Of a DNA stretch of 48,093 nucleotides, positions 1 through 7,401 are shown one piece after another. The notes below the pieces were generated by a model, which was not told the origin of the DNA, did not search any database, and saw only the letters and a program-made list of their open reading frames with translations. The stretch lies in contig CAJXKL010000020.1 of assembly GCA_913055915.1 (NCBI GenBank), positions 1 through 48,093 on the forward strand. The letters run 5' to 3'. The DNA is from an uncultured Candidatus Nemicrothrix sp. (GTDB lineage Bacteria; Actinomycetota; Acidimicrobiia; Acidimicrobiales; MedAcidi-G1). The position numbers and the translations under genes were made by a program. Position 1 is the first letter of the stretch, and each line of letters begins with the position of its first letter.

Positions 1-44
1 CCCCGTCCCTCCACGGGTGGGCCACCGGTAGGGTGTCCGCCCCC

Positions 45-121
45 GGGCGCGTAGCTCAGCTGGCTAGAGCACCTCCCTTACAAGGAGGGGGTCGGGGGTT
101 CAAGTCCCTCCGCGCCCACCA
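45..121 (+). tRNA. tRNA-Val (anticodon UAC), CCA encoded
   Basis: The cloverleaf can be folded by eye. The acceptor stem pairs GGGCGCG (45-51) with CGCGCCC (111-117). The anticodon stem CCTCC (72-76) pairs with GGAGG (84-88) around a 7-nt loop whose middle triplet, TAC at 79-81, reads Val codon GTA. The D-arm region (TAGCTCAG...) and the T-loop (GGTTCAAGTCC) match the tRNA consensus. Discriminator A118 is followed by a genomically encoded CCA at 119-121. No second tRNA is adjacent, and no clear terminator was seen in the 137 nt before the next gene. Confidence 0.97.
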
Positions 122-258
122 GAAACGCCAGGTTGACTGTTTAGCCGAGAGTTCAATTGGTAGTGGACGATCATGTCTTTGACGAGTGAAGCCACGGATG
201 GGGTGAACTGACGGTTGGTGGCCGTGTCAGGCCCGTAGCCACGAACCAGACTTGGACC

Positions 259-1005
259 TCAGCCGATCGCCCCCAGGGTCAGGCCCCCGTCGACCACGAC
301 CACGTCACCGGTCTGGTAGCCGGCACGCAGTATCCCAAGTACCGCCTCGCCGCAGTCCTCCGAGGTTCCGGAACGACCCAGCGGGGCTCTGTCGGCAACA
401 GCCGCATGCAGCGCATCCCAGGTCTCCGTCCACGGTGTCTCGACGAGGCCCGGGGCCACGGCGTTTACCCTGATCTCGGGCCCCAGCACGTTGGCCATGA
501 GCCGCGTTAGGTGGTTCAGCCCGGCCTTGGAGACCGCATACGGGATGCAACTGCCGCCGGCGATCAGGCCCGCAATCGACGTGATGTTGATGATGTTGCC
601 GTCTCCGCTGGCCTTCAGGGCCGGCACGGCGGCCCGGCTGAGGTACCAGGTGCCGAACACGTTCACGTCCATGATCCGCCGAAACACCTCCTCGGTCACG
701 GCATCCAGGTCGCGGTGGGGTATGACCTGCGTGTAGCCGGCATTGTTGACGAGAATGTCCAGGCGACCGAACGCCTCAAGGGCTGCATCGACAAGACCGG
801 TGCATTCCTCCTCACTGCTCACGTCTGCACGGTGGTAACAGGCTGAGGTACCCAACTCTGAAGCAAGCACCTCACCGGCCTCGATGGACGACGAGGAGTT
901 CACGACAACCTTCGCTCCGGTCGCGACAAGTGATCGGGCGGTCGCCTCCCCGATCCCGCTGGTCGAACCCGTGACGATCGCGACCCTGCCTTCGAACTCG
1001 CCCAT
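259..1005 (-). CDS. SDR-family NAD(P)-dependent oxidoreductase
   Basis: A classical short-chain dehydrogenase/reductase of 248 aa, the usual family length. The Rossmann motif TGSTSGIG is at residues 12-19 and NNAG at 87-90. The catalytic set is complete: Asn115, Ser143, Tyr156 and Lys160. The C-terminal end (VVVDGG) is that of 3-oxoacyl-reductase-like SDRs. The start at 1005 is chosen because GGAGG lies 5 nt upstream; an in-frame extension to 1074 has no such site. The substrate cannot be told from sequence. The gene is divergent from the methyltransferase-like gene at 1196, with about 190 nt between them, and the two may share a regulatory region. Confidence 0.9.
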   Translation of the reverse strand: MGEFEGRVAIVTGSTSGIGEATARSLVATGAKVVVNSSSSIEAGEVLASELGTSACYHRADVSSEEECTGLVDAALEAFGRLDILVNNAGYTQVIPHRDLDAVTEEVFRRIMDVNVFGTWYLSRAAVPALKASGDGNIINITSIAGLIAGGSCIPYAVSKAGLNHLTRLMANVLGPEIRVNAVAPGLVETPWTETWDALHAAVADRAPLGRSGTSEDCGEAVLGILRAGYQTGDVVVVDGGLTLGAIG

Positions 1006-1195
1006 GTCTGCCTCCGCTCGTGAATCCATCCGTTCCGACATGCGAGTACACATGCTCAGGCAGCATCGACGCACATCAGGGCACTAATCCTCTCACACGG
1101 ACCTTTGGCCCTGAACAGTGGGCGGCGACCTGTGTAGGTTCGGCCTGGATGAGTAGTCATGAGAGGGGTCCTGTCCATCCATCTGGAGGTCCGCT

Positions 1196-2362
1196 GTGCC
1201 GATGACCCCAAGGGAACGCGTGCTCGCAACCCTCAACCACGAGGAGCCCGACCGGGTGCCGATCGTGATCGGAGCCAGCAACGCCACCGGCATCAAGATG
1301 AAGCCCTACCGGGAGGTCAAGAAGCTGGAGGGCATCGAGGCCCTCGACGACTACATGTACAGTTGGCCCGAGTTGGGTACCGCACTCGTCGACGAGAAGA
1401 CCATGCTTCGCCTGCACAGCGATGTCCGTGGTGTCACCGACCTGGAACCTGCGGCAGTACGGGAGAGAAACAGGGCCCGCGATCCCCACAGCGACTGCTT
1501 CGACTCGTGGGGCGGTGGGCAGATGGAGGTGACGCCCGGCGACTGGTTCCCGGGAATACACCCGATACCCGATGCCACATGCTCAGCGGACCTCGAACGT
1601 TACGAGGGCTGGCCCGACATGTCGGACCCCAGCCGAATCGACCACGTGAAAGGGGAGGCCCGACGCCTGGCCGAGGACGGACAGTTCGCCATCATGGCCA
1701 CTCCCTGGCTGTTGTTCCCCTTCGAACGGGCACATGCCATGCAGGGCATGGAGGCCTTCCTCATGAACATGGCGCTGCATCCCGACTTCGCCCGTGAACT
1801 GCTTGAGCGGATAGCCGAAGAGTGCAAGACACTGATGGGGCGCTTCCTGGCTGAACTGGGCGACAACGTCGACATCATCAAGATCGGCGACGACCTCGGG
1901 ACCCAGGACAACCTCATGATCTCCCCCAAGATGTACCGGGACATCCTCAAACCCGTCCACGCCGACTTCATCCAGTTCATCAAGGAGCGCACGGGCGCCA
2001 AGGTGCTGTTCCACAGTTGCGGCGACGTGGCCCTGCTCATCGAGGATTTCATCGAGATCGGGGTGGACATCCTCAACCCGATTCAGGCCTCCTCAGGAAG
2101 GATGTCGGACTTTGCCGCTCTGAAGGAACGCCACGGAAACGACATAGTCCTGTGCGGTGGCATCGACACCCATCGGATCCTCCCGTTTGGCACACCCGAC
2201 GAGGTGCGCAGCGAGGTGCGTCGCGTCATCGACCTCCTAGGGCCGGGAGGAGGCTTCATGATCGGGGCCGTTCACACAATCATGAACGACGTTCCCGCAG
2301 AGAACCTCCTCGCAATGGTCGATGCGGTAGAGGAATTCGGTCGGTATCCCCTTCGGTCCTGA
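1196..2362 (+). CDS. URO-D superfamily protein, zinc methyltransferase-like (MtaA/CmuA type)
   Basis: A 388-aa member of the uroporphyrinogen decarboxylase superfamily. It starts MTPRERVLATLNHEEPDRVP, the typical opening of the methyltransferase-like branch. It has His273-x-Cys275 in FHSCGD and Cys320 in VLCGGID, matching the HxC...C zinc ligand pattern of the MtaA/MtbA/CmuA corrinoid methyltransferases, which true HemE lacks. I therefore infer zinc-dependent methyl transfer rather than heme synthesis. No corrinoid-protein gene is adjacent, so the methyl donor and acceptor are unknown. The GTG start is chosen because GGAGG (1185-1189) lies 6 nt upstream; the ATG two codons later is 12 nt from it. 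Haem decarboxylase HemE is the less likely alternative. Confidence 0.85.
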   Translation: MPMTPRERVLATLNHEEPDRVPIVIGASNATGIKMKPYREVKKLEGIEALDDYMYSWPELGTALVDEKTMLRLHSDVRGVTDLEPAAVRERNRARDPHSDCFDSWGGGQMEVTPGDWFPGIHPIPDATCSADLERYEGWPDMSDPSRIDHVKGEARRLAEDGQFAIMATPWLLFPFERAHAMQGMEAFLMNMALHPDFARELLERIAEECKTLMGRFLAELGDNVDIIKIGDDLGTQDNLMISPKMYRDILKPVHADFIQFIKERTGAKVLFHSCGDVALLIEDFIEIGVDILNPIQASSGRMSDFAALKERHGNDIVLCGGIDTHRILPFGTPDEVRSEVRRVIDLLGPGGGFMIGAVHTIMNDVPAENLLAMVDAVEEFGRYPLRS

Positions 2363-2412
2363 GGGGGTTCACCCCGGGAATAGCCAGAGACCGGCTCGGG
2401 GTTACCCTCAGG
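2358..2412 (+). repeat. 8-bp inverted repeat over the stop codon of the URO-D-like gene
   Basis: CCTGAGGG (2358-2365) is matched by CCCTCAGG (2405-2412). A small GGGG-TTCA-CCCC hairpin sits inside. The left arm covers the TGA stop. It could fold in the mRNA end, but no T-run follows, so it is not a standard intrinsic terminator. Confidence 0.3.
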
Positions 2413-2454
2413 TCCGAAACCGGGACAAGGACCGAGCTGAACAGGGGGAGCATC

Positions 2455-2685
2455 TTGAGCGATACGGATGGACCCGCTGAGGTGGGAGGAGAGCCCGAGG
2501 AGCCGTCACCCAACCCCTCCCCACCCCTTGATGGCCCACACGCTTGGCACAAGGTGCTCGAGCCCGGAGAACTTGACGACGGCCGGGCCGTAACGAAGTC
2601 GATCGGTGCCGACATCCTTGCCGTAGCCTTCGCCCATGACGGGCCATCGCTGGTACACGCCCGCACGGATCCACTGCTGGTCTGA
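2455..2685 (+). CDS. Short ORF resembling the N-terminus of a Rieske protein, possibly truncated
   Basis: A 76-aa ORF with a TTG start preceded by AGGGGGAG 4 nt upstream, with codon choice like its neighbours. After an acidic, Pro-rich lead it reads WHKVLEPGELDDGRAV and then a strand-like DILAVAFAHDG. From memory this resembles the first strands of Rieske [2Fe-2S] ferredoxins and nitrite-reductase small subunits. The protein stops before any CxH or CxxH cluster ligands would appear, and I found no continuation in other frames before 2787. It could be a broken Rieske gene, a small protein of other function, or chance. The 425-nt stretch between the flanking genes holds nothing else I can support. 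Confidence 0.35.
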   Translation: MSDTDGPAEVGGEPEEPSPNPSPPLDGPHAWHKVLEPGELDDGRAVTKSIGADILAVAFAHDGPSLVHARTDPLLV

Positions 2686-2787
2686 GGCCACCTGCAGGAC
2701 CCGCAGGTTGGGTCCTTTCGCTGGGTTCGTGACAAGAACTTTGTCAGGTGACTCGTCTTTAGGCCGATCCTCTGGAATACTGCCCCC

Positions 2788-3465
2788 ATGCAGATGCGAA
2801 CGCCCGTAACCATCCTTGCCCTGATCGTGGCCCTGACGCTTGTCGGCGCCGGCTGTGGTCTCCTCGAGTCGAATGCCGACGAGGTGGACACGCTGCGGGC
2901 CGAGATCATCCAGTTGCGTGAAGACGTCCTTGACCTGCAGACCGAGGTGTCGCTCCTGGCTGCCGTACCCCCGACCACGTCAACCGTCACCACAACCACG
3001 AGAGTTTCGTCGTCAGCCCCGGTGGCCACGACCACTTCAGGAGCTTCGGGTACGCCTGCAACCTCGCCACCTGCGCCCACCACGACCGTCGACGTGAGCA
3101 CACTTGACGAAGAAGCTGTCCTCACTGCTACCTACGAGTGGGGTCCCAGCGACCCAACTGTGGTCCTTCAGCAGGTCCTGGGCGTAGTGGCCGACGGCTG
3201 GTACGGCAACAACACCCGTGCTGCTCACGTGGCTGCCCTGCAGGACCTCGCCCTACCAACCGATGGTGTCCCCTCTGCGCCTGACACCACCACGACAGAG
3301 GCTCCGGCCGAAGGCGAGACCACCACGACCGTTGCCGGCGAGACAACGACAACTGCAGCCGGCGAGACCACCACGACCGCTGTCGGCGAGACAACCACCA
3401 CGACTGCAGCCGCTGAAACCACGACCACAGCGGTGACTACCACCACTACAACCGCCGCTCCCTAG
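2788..3465 (+). CDS. Thr-rich secreted lipoprotein with a PG-binding-like domain
   Basis: A 225-aa exported protein of unknown function. A hydrophobic signal segment (residues 7-22) ends in VGAGC, a slightly unusual lipobox with Cys23 as the acylation site. Residues 27-58 form a short charged heptad-like segment that may be a coiled coil. A Thr/Pro linker follows. Residues 117-160 (WGPSDPTVVLQQVLGVVADG, then WYGNNTRAAHVAAL) resemble the peptidoglycan-binding-like module found in other actinobacterial wall proteins. The C-terminus is almost entirely GETTTT-type repeats. No Shine-Dalgarno precedes the ATG; AATACT lies 6 nt upstream, so leaderless transcription is possible. Likely role: wall-associated surface lipoprotein. 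Confidence 0.8.
   Translation: MQMRTPVTILALIVALTLVGAGCGLLESNADEVDTLRAEIIQLREDVLDLQTEVSLLAAVPPTTSTVTTTTRVSSSAPVATTTSGASGTPATSPPAPTTTVDVSTLDEEAVLTATYEWGPSDPTVVLQQVLGVVADGWYGNNTRAAHVAALQDLALPTDGVPSAPDTTTTEAPAEGETTTTVAGETTTTAAGETTTTAVGETTTTTAAAETTTTAVTTTTTTAAP
3313..3462 (+). repeat. GETTTT-type coding repeat
   Basis: Residues 176-225 of the lipoprotein are four units beginning GETTTT, most 8 residues (24 nt) apart, then ETTTT and a run of Thr. The DNA copies differ at synonymous sites (ACC, ACG, ACA mixed), so this is an old, selected low-complexity tail rather than a fresh slippage product. Such Thr tracts are likely to be extended in the wall or O-glycosylated (inference). Confidence 0.85.
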
Positions 3466-3515
3466 CGGCTGTCTGTCCGCTTCCGTACGGAGGCGACTGG
3501 TCAACTTGGAACTAT

Positions 3516-4736
3516 TCAGGTTCCGATGATGTTGTGCTCCGGTCCGTACGGGAACCCGGTGATGTTCTCTGAACCATCCTCTGTGACGATGAGAATGTCG
3601 TGTTCCCGGTAGCCACCGGCACCCGGCTGGCCTTCGGGAATGGCGATCATCGGCTCCATGGACACGACCATTCCGGGCTCGAGCACCGTCTTGACGTCTT
3701 CGCGTAGTTCCACACCGGCCTCGCGGCCGTAGTAGTGGCTGAGCACCCCGAAACTGTGGCCGTAGCCGAAGGAGCGGTACTGCAGGAGGTCGTGTGAGCG
3801 GTACACGTCGTTCAGTTCGGTTGCGATGTCACAACACCGGGCCCCGGGTCGGATCAGGCCCAGGCCGCGCTCATGGACCTCGACGTTGACCTCCCAGAGG
3901 CGCAGGTGCTCGTCGGAGGTGACGTGGTCGCAGAACAGCGTGCGTTCCAGGGCCGTGTAGTAGCCGAAGATCATCGGGAAGGTGTTCAGCGACAGGATGT
4001 CGCCCGACTCGACCTCCTTGTTGGTGACGGGGTTGTGGGCGCCGTCGGTGTTGACGCCGGACTGGAACCAGGTCCATGTGTCCATCAACTCCACAAAGGG
4101 GAAGTCGGCGGCGATCTGGCGGATCATTGCGGTGGTCGTGGCCAGGGCGACCTCCTGCTCGGGAACGCCGGCAGCGACAGCCTGGACACATGCCTCACCA
4201 CCAAGGTCACAGGTCCGGGCACCGTGGCGGATCAGGTCGTGCTCCTCTGTGGACTTGATCGTCCGCATCCACATGGTCGCAGCGCCGATATCAACCAGTT
4301 CGACACCCGGCAGGGCGGCCTCGAGTTCCCTGAAGCGCTCGACGCTGAGGTGGTCGAACTCGACTCCGAGCCTCGCGACGCCACCTGTGAGGCGGCGTAC
4401 CGCCTCGTAGTAGTTGTCCCGTCGCCAATCGGAGTAGACCACGTTGTCCCCGTGGGTCCGACGCCACGGCTGCCCGCCGTCGATTCCAGCCGAGATGGTC
4501 GTTGCATTGTCGGAGTCGACAACCATTCCGTAGCGACGTCCGAAGTAGCAGTAGAGCCACCCCGAGAAGTAGCAGATGTTGTGAAACGAGGTAAGGAGGC
4601 AGGCATCTAGTTTCTCGGCCTCCATGTGGGCCCTCAGGTCGCCCTGGCGGCGGTCCATCTCGGTTGCCGAGAACGGCGACCACTCCTTTTCGCCCCAGTG
4701 CCAGCGGGTCACGTGGACCATGTCGTCTGTGGTCAT
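3516..4736 (-). CDS. Creatinase (creatine amidinohydrolase, EC 3.5.3.3)
   Basis: Hydrolyses creatine to sarcosine and urea in the cytoplasm. The 406-aa protein has the pita-bread (M24) fold but follows the Pseudomonas creatinase sequence closely along its whole length, including FSA near residue 22, the NIxY/FS motif, SANIDGGQPWRR-like SAGIDGGQPWRR, ELMDTWTWFQSG and YGHSFGVLSHYYGREAG. Catalytic His234 (in DGAHNP), Glu264 and Glu361 match the known His232, Glu262 and Glu358. GGGGAGGG lies just upstream of the ATG. It is the second gene of a pair, 19 nt after the MalY-like enzyme. No sarcosine oxidase, urease or creatininase is nearby. A plain Xaa-Pro dipeptidase is much less likely. Confidence 0.94.
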   Translation of the reverse strand: MTTDDMVHVTRWHWGEKEWSPFSATEMDRRQGDLRAHMEAEKLDACLLTSFHNICYFSGWLYCYFGRRYGMVVDSDNATTISAGIDGGQPWRRTHGDNVVYSDWRRDNYYEAVRRLTGGVARLGVEFDHLSVERFRELEAALPGVELVDIGAATMWMRTIKSTEEHDLIRHGARTCDLGGEACVQAVAAGVPEQEVALATTTAMIRQIAADFPFVELMDTWTWFQSGVNTDGAHNPVTNKEVESGDILSLNTFPMIFGYYTALERTLFCDHVTSDEHLRLWEVNVEVHERGLGLIRPGARCCDIATELNDVYRSHDLLQYRSFGYGHSFGVLSHYYGREAGVELREDVKTVLEPGMVVSMEPMIAIPEGQPGAGGYREHDILIVTEDGSENITGFPYGPEHNIIGT

Positions 4737-4755
4737 GTTGCCCTCCCCGACCCTG

Positions 4756-5931
4756 CTAACCCTTCAGGCCGGTGATGATCCGGCCTGCGATCTCGTCGAG
4801 CAGCTCTGCGGACGTGCCAAAGGTGATCCGCACATGCTTCTCACCAGCAGGTCCGAAGTTCGGTCCGTTGCCGCTCGCAACGCCCGTCATGTGGCGGAGC
4901 CATCTTGCGGGGTGGTCGCCCGTGTCGAATGCTGACAGGTCCAGCCATGCCACGAATGTCGACTCTGGCAGGAACATCCTGACCTCGGGCAGGTCGGCAC
5001 TGATGCGGTCGAACAGGTGTCGCCTGTTGCGGTCCAGTAGAGCCAGCAGTTGGTCGGTCCAGTCAGACCCCGTCTCCCATGCGGTGATCGACGCCTCACA
5101 ACCCATTCGGTTGGGAGCGCCGAGCAACTCAGTGGGAATGGAACGGATGGCTGACCGGAGTCGGTCATCTCCGCAGATGGCGACGGCACACCTCATGCCG
5201 CCGAGAGCGAACGTCTTCACGCCCGATGTGACGGTCACCGTCCGCGAGGAGGCACCGGGAACCGTGAGCATCGGAATATGGGTGGAGTCCGCATACACCA
5301 GGTCGCTGTGGATCTCGTCAGACACGATGGTCAGGTCGTGCTCGTGGGACAGGTCGACTATGTGGATCAGTTCTTCGGCAGTCAGGACGCGACCAGTCGG
5401 GTTGTGGGGATGGGAGAGCAACAGCAGGCTGATCCCGGGATCGGCCTCTAGCAGTCCGGAAAGGGCGTCGAAGTCGTAGTGCCAACCCGTGTCGGTGAGC
5501 GTCATCGGCCAGTGGACGGCCCGCCTGTCCGTAGTGGGCGGCACGTCAAGGAACGGCGGGTACACGGGTGGCGTGTACATGATTCCGTCACCGGGAGCGG
5601 TCAGCGCCTCTACACATGCCCAGATGCCCTGGAGCACGTTTGCTGTCAGGAGTATCAGGTCGGGGTCCGGTGTCCAGCCGTGCCGCCGCGTGGCCCAACT
5701 GGAATAGGCGGGCCCCACGTTGTCGCCAGCGGAGTGGTAGCCGAAGGCGTGCAGGTCTACCAGGTCACGCAGGCGTTCCACGACGGCGGGGGGCGGCCCC
5801 AGGTCGTGTTCTGCAACCCATGCCGGGATCACCCTGTCCGGGTAGCGGTTCCACTTGACAACGCCGGAACTTCGGCGCTCCTGCGGGTCCACGAAACCGA
5901 AGTCGACTGTGGGCTGGGATGGTTCGGACAC
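4756..5931 (-). CDS. MalY/PatB-type PLP enzyme (cystathionine beta-lyase / aminotransferase)
   Basis: A 391-aa fold-type I PLP enzyme of the MalY/PatB branch, which cleaves C-S bonds in cystathionine or cysteine conjugates. It opens FVDPQERRSSGVVKWNRYP, the branch signature, with PAWVAEHD shortly after. HNPTG is at 176-180, Asp205 is in VSDEIH, and the PLP lysine is Lys239 in SGVKTFALGG. The GTG start has no Shine-Dalgarno but has TAGCAT 6 nt upstream, so I infer a leaderless transcript carrying this gene and creatinase. Why a C-S lyase is paired with creatinase is not clear; shared nitrogen and sulfur scavenging is a guess. Confidence 0.88.
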   Translation of the reverse strand: MSEPSQPTVDFGFVDPQERRSSGVVKWNRYPDRVIPAWVAEHDLGPPPAVVERLRDLVDLHAFGYHSAGDNVGPAYSSWATRRHGWTPDPDLILLTANVLQGIWACVEALTAPGDGIMYTPPVYPPFLDVPPTTDRRAVHWPMTLTDTGWHYDFDALSGLLEADPGISLLLLSHPHNPTGRVLTAEELIHIVDLSHEHDLTIVSDEIHSDLVYADSTHIPMLTVPGASSRTVTVTSGVKTFALGGMRCAVAICGDDRLRSAIRSIPTELLGAPNRMGCEASITAWETGSDWTDQLLALLDRNRRHLFDRISADLPEVRMFLPESTFVAWLDLSAFDTGDHPARWLRHMTGVASGNGPNFGPAGEKHVRITFGTSAELLDEIAGRIITGLKG

Positions 5932-5937
5932 GTGGTG

Positions 5938-5943
5938 ATGCTA
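5938..5943 (-). promoter_or_regulatory. Candidate leaderless -10 box for the MalY-like/creatinase pair
   Basis: TAGCAT on the minus strand, followed by six bases (CACCAC) and then the GTG start at 5931. This spacing puts the transcription start on the first base of the start codon. Confidence 0.5.
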
Positions 5944-6002
5944 GGGGAGTGGTTTAGGAACAGGTGTGTCGACAGGCGGTTGAGGTCGAGGCGCCAGGTG
6001 TC

Positions 6003-7391
6003 TCAGCCGGCGTGCAGCGGGCGACCGGCCAGGCCCATGGCGGCCTCGGCGAGCGCCTCTCCGAGGGTCGGATGGGCGTGGATGGTTCCAGCCATATCCT
6101 CGACCGTGGCAGCCGTCTCGACGGCCAGGGCTGCCTCGCCTGCAAGCTCAGCGACATGGGCGCCTACGGCCTGCACGCCAATGACCGTGCCGTCACCATC
6201 GGCTACGACCGTCACGAAGCCGTCACCCGTGCCGAGAGTACGGGCCCGACCCGATGCGGCCAGGGGGAAGCGCGAGGATGTCGCGGCGATACCGGCAGAT
6301 GACGCGTCAGCCTTGGTCATGCCCACGACCACCACCTGCGGGTCGCTGAAGACGATCAACGGAATGCAGGTCGGGTCAAAGGCATTGGCACGTCCGCAGG
6401 CGACATCGGCGGCAACCTCGGCCTCTGCCGTTGCCTTGTGGGCAAGGGCCGGGCCAGGGGTCAGGTCTCCGATGGCGAACACCGTCTCAGTTGCCCTCCT
6501 GGCGGGGTCGACAACTACAAGACCGCCCTCGTCGACATTGGCACCAGCTTCGACAAGCCCGACCATGTCGCTGTTGGGACGCCGGCCGACAACCACCGCC
6601 ACCCTGTCGGCAGGCAGGACGGCACTGCCGTCGGGCCCCGAGACGACAAGGCCGGCGTCTTCAATGTCGACAGCGGTCGTGTCACAGCAGATCCCCACAC
6701 CCAGGCTCCGCAACCCCCGTGTCACGGTTCTTGTGATGCGATCATCAAATCCTGGGAGGATCGAGGCCTCTGTCTCCACGATCGTTACCCGACTACCCAA
6801 CTTTGCGAAGGCGCAACCCAACTCGACGCCGACGTAGCCGCCACCAACCAGCACAAGTTCCTCCGGAAGGGTGTCCGAGGACAGGAGGCCCGCTGAGCCG
6901 ACGACACGTGTGCCGTCAAGGGGAACGCCGGCCAGCTCGATCGGGCGCGAGCCGGTGGCGACGATGGCGTGCCTGAAGTCGAGATGCTCGACGGTCGCAC
7001 CATGCTCGACGACCACGCGGTTCGGCTTCACGAAACGCGCCTCGCCGGCCAGCACGACAACCCCGGCGCGATCCAACAGGTGCCGCACACCTCTGGTGAG
7101 TCCTTCCACGACATCTCTCAGATGGGCCTGCAGCGCCGACATGTCGAGGTCTGCCGTCGCCGCAACCCCCCAGGCAGCCACCCGGTCGGGTGCCACCATG
7201 GTGTCGGCCACCTCGATCAGTGTCTTGGACGGGATGCAGCCGACGTTGAGGCAGGTGCCACCCAGTTCGCCACGTTCCACAAGGGTCACCCGTCGACCCA
7301 GGCGGGCTGCGTGCAGGGCGGTGGCGTAGCCACCTGGGCCACCGCCAACTACGAGCATGTCGACCGCCTCGGCGACTTCGCCGACCACCAT
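6003..7391 (-). CDS. lpdA: Dihydrolipoyl dehydrogenase (E3)
   Basis: The flavoprotein that reoxidises dihydrolipoyl groups with NAD+ in 2-oxoacid dehydrogenase complexes (EC 1.8.1.4). In its 462 aa the FAD motif GGGPGG is near residue 16, the redox disulfide Cys47/Cys52 is in GGTCLNVGCIPSK, and a second dinucleotide motif GGGYVGVELG is midway. The catalytic His440 and Glu446 are in HPTLGE near the C-terminus. It is the last gene of the E1alpha-E1beta-E2-E3 operon, 10 nt after E2. No lipoyl domain is fused to it. Confidence 0.95.
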   Translation of the reverse strand: MVVGEVAEAVDMLVVGGGPGGYATALHAARLGRRVTLVERGELGGTCLNVGCIPSKTLIEVADTMVAPDRVAAWGVAATADLDMSALQAHLRDVVEGLTRGVRHLLDRAGVVVLAGEARFVKPNRVVVEHGATVEHLDFRHAIVATGSRPIELAGVPLDGTRVVGSAGLLSSDTLPEELVLVGGGYVGVELGCAFAKLGSRVTIVETEASILPGFDDRITRTVTRGLRSLGVGICCDTTAVDIEDAGLVVSGPDGSAVLPADRVAVVVGRRPNSDMVGLVEAGANVDEGGLVVVDPARRATETVFAIGDLTPGPALAHKATAEAEVAADVACGRANAFDPTCIPLIVFSDPQVVVVGMTKADASSAGIAATSSRFPLAASGRARTLGTGDGFVTVVADGDGTVIGVQAVGAHVAELAGEAALAVETAATVEDMAGTIHAHPTLGEALAEAAMGLAGRPLHAG

Positions 7392-7401
7392 GGTGTGCCC
7401 C

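Noticed and set aside
121-258. Extra RNA gene or small ORF after tRNA-Val
   Set aside because: No cloverleaf, hairpin with T-run or frame with a ribosome site was found.
1196-2362. Uroporphyrinogen decarboxylase HemE
   Set aside because: The HxC...C zinc pattern and the opening residues fit the methyltransferase-like branch better; kept only as an alternative.
2280-3125. Minus-strand open frame of 281 codons
   Set aside because: It crosses the ends of two convincing plus-strand genes and is Ser/Arg-rich without a recognisable domain.
3466-3515. Terminator between the lipoprotein and creatinase genes
   Set aside because: The short stem CGCTTC/GAGGCG has no T-run on either strand; too weak to list.
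3873-4610. Plus-strand open frame of 245 codons
   Set aside because: It is antisense to creatinase, whose residues are conserved throughout; no motif is seen in the frame.
5479-6837. Long plus-strand open frame of about 450 codons
   Set aside because: It lies opposite the well-supported MalY-like and E3 genes, has an Arg/Ser/Pro-rich composition with no family motifs, and is the expected antisense shadow in GC-rich DNA.
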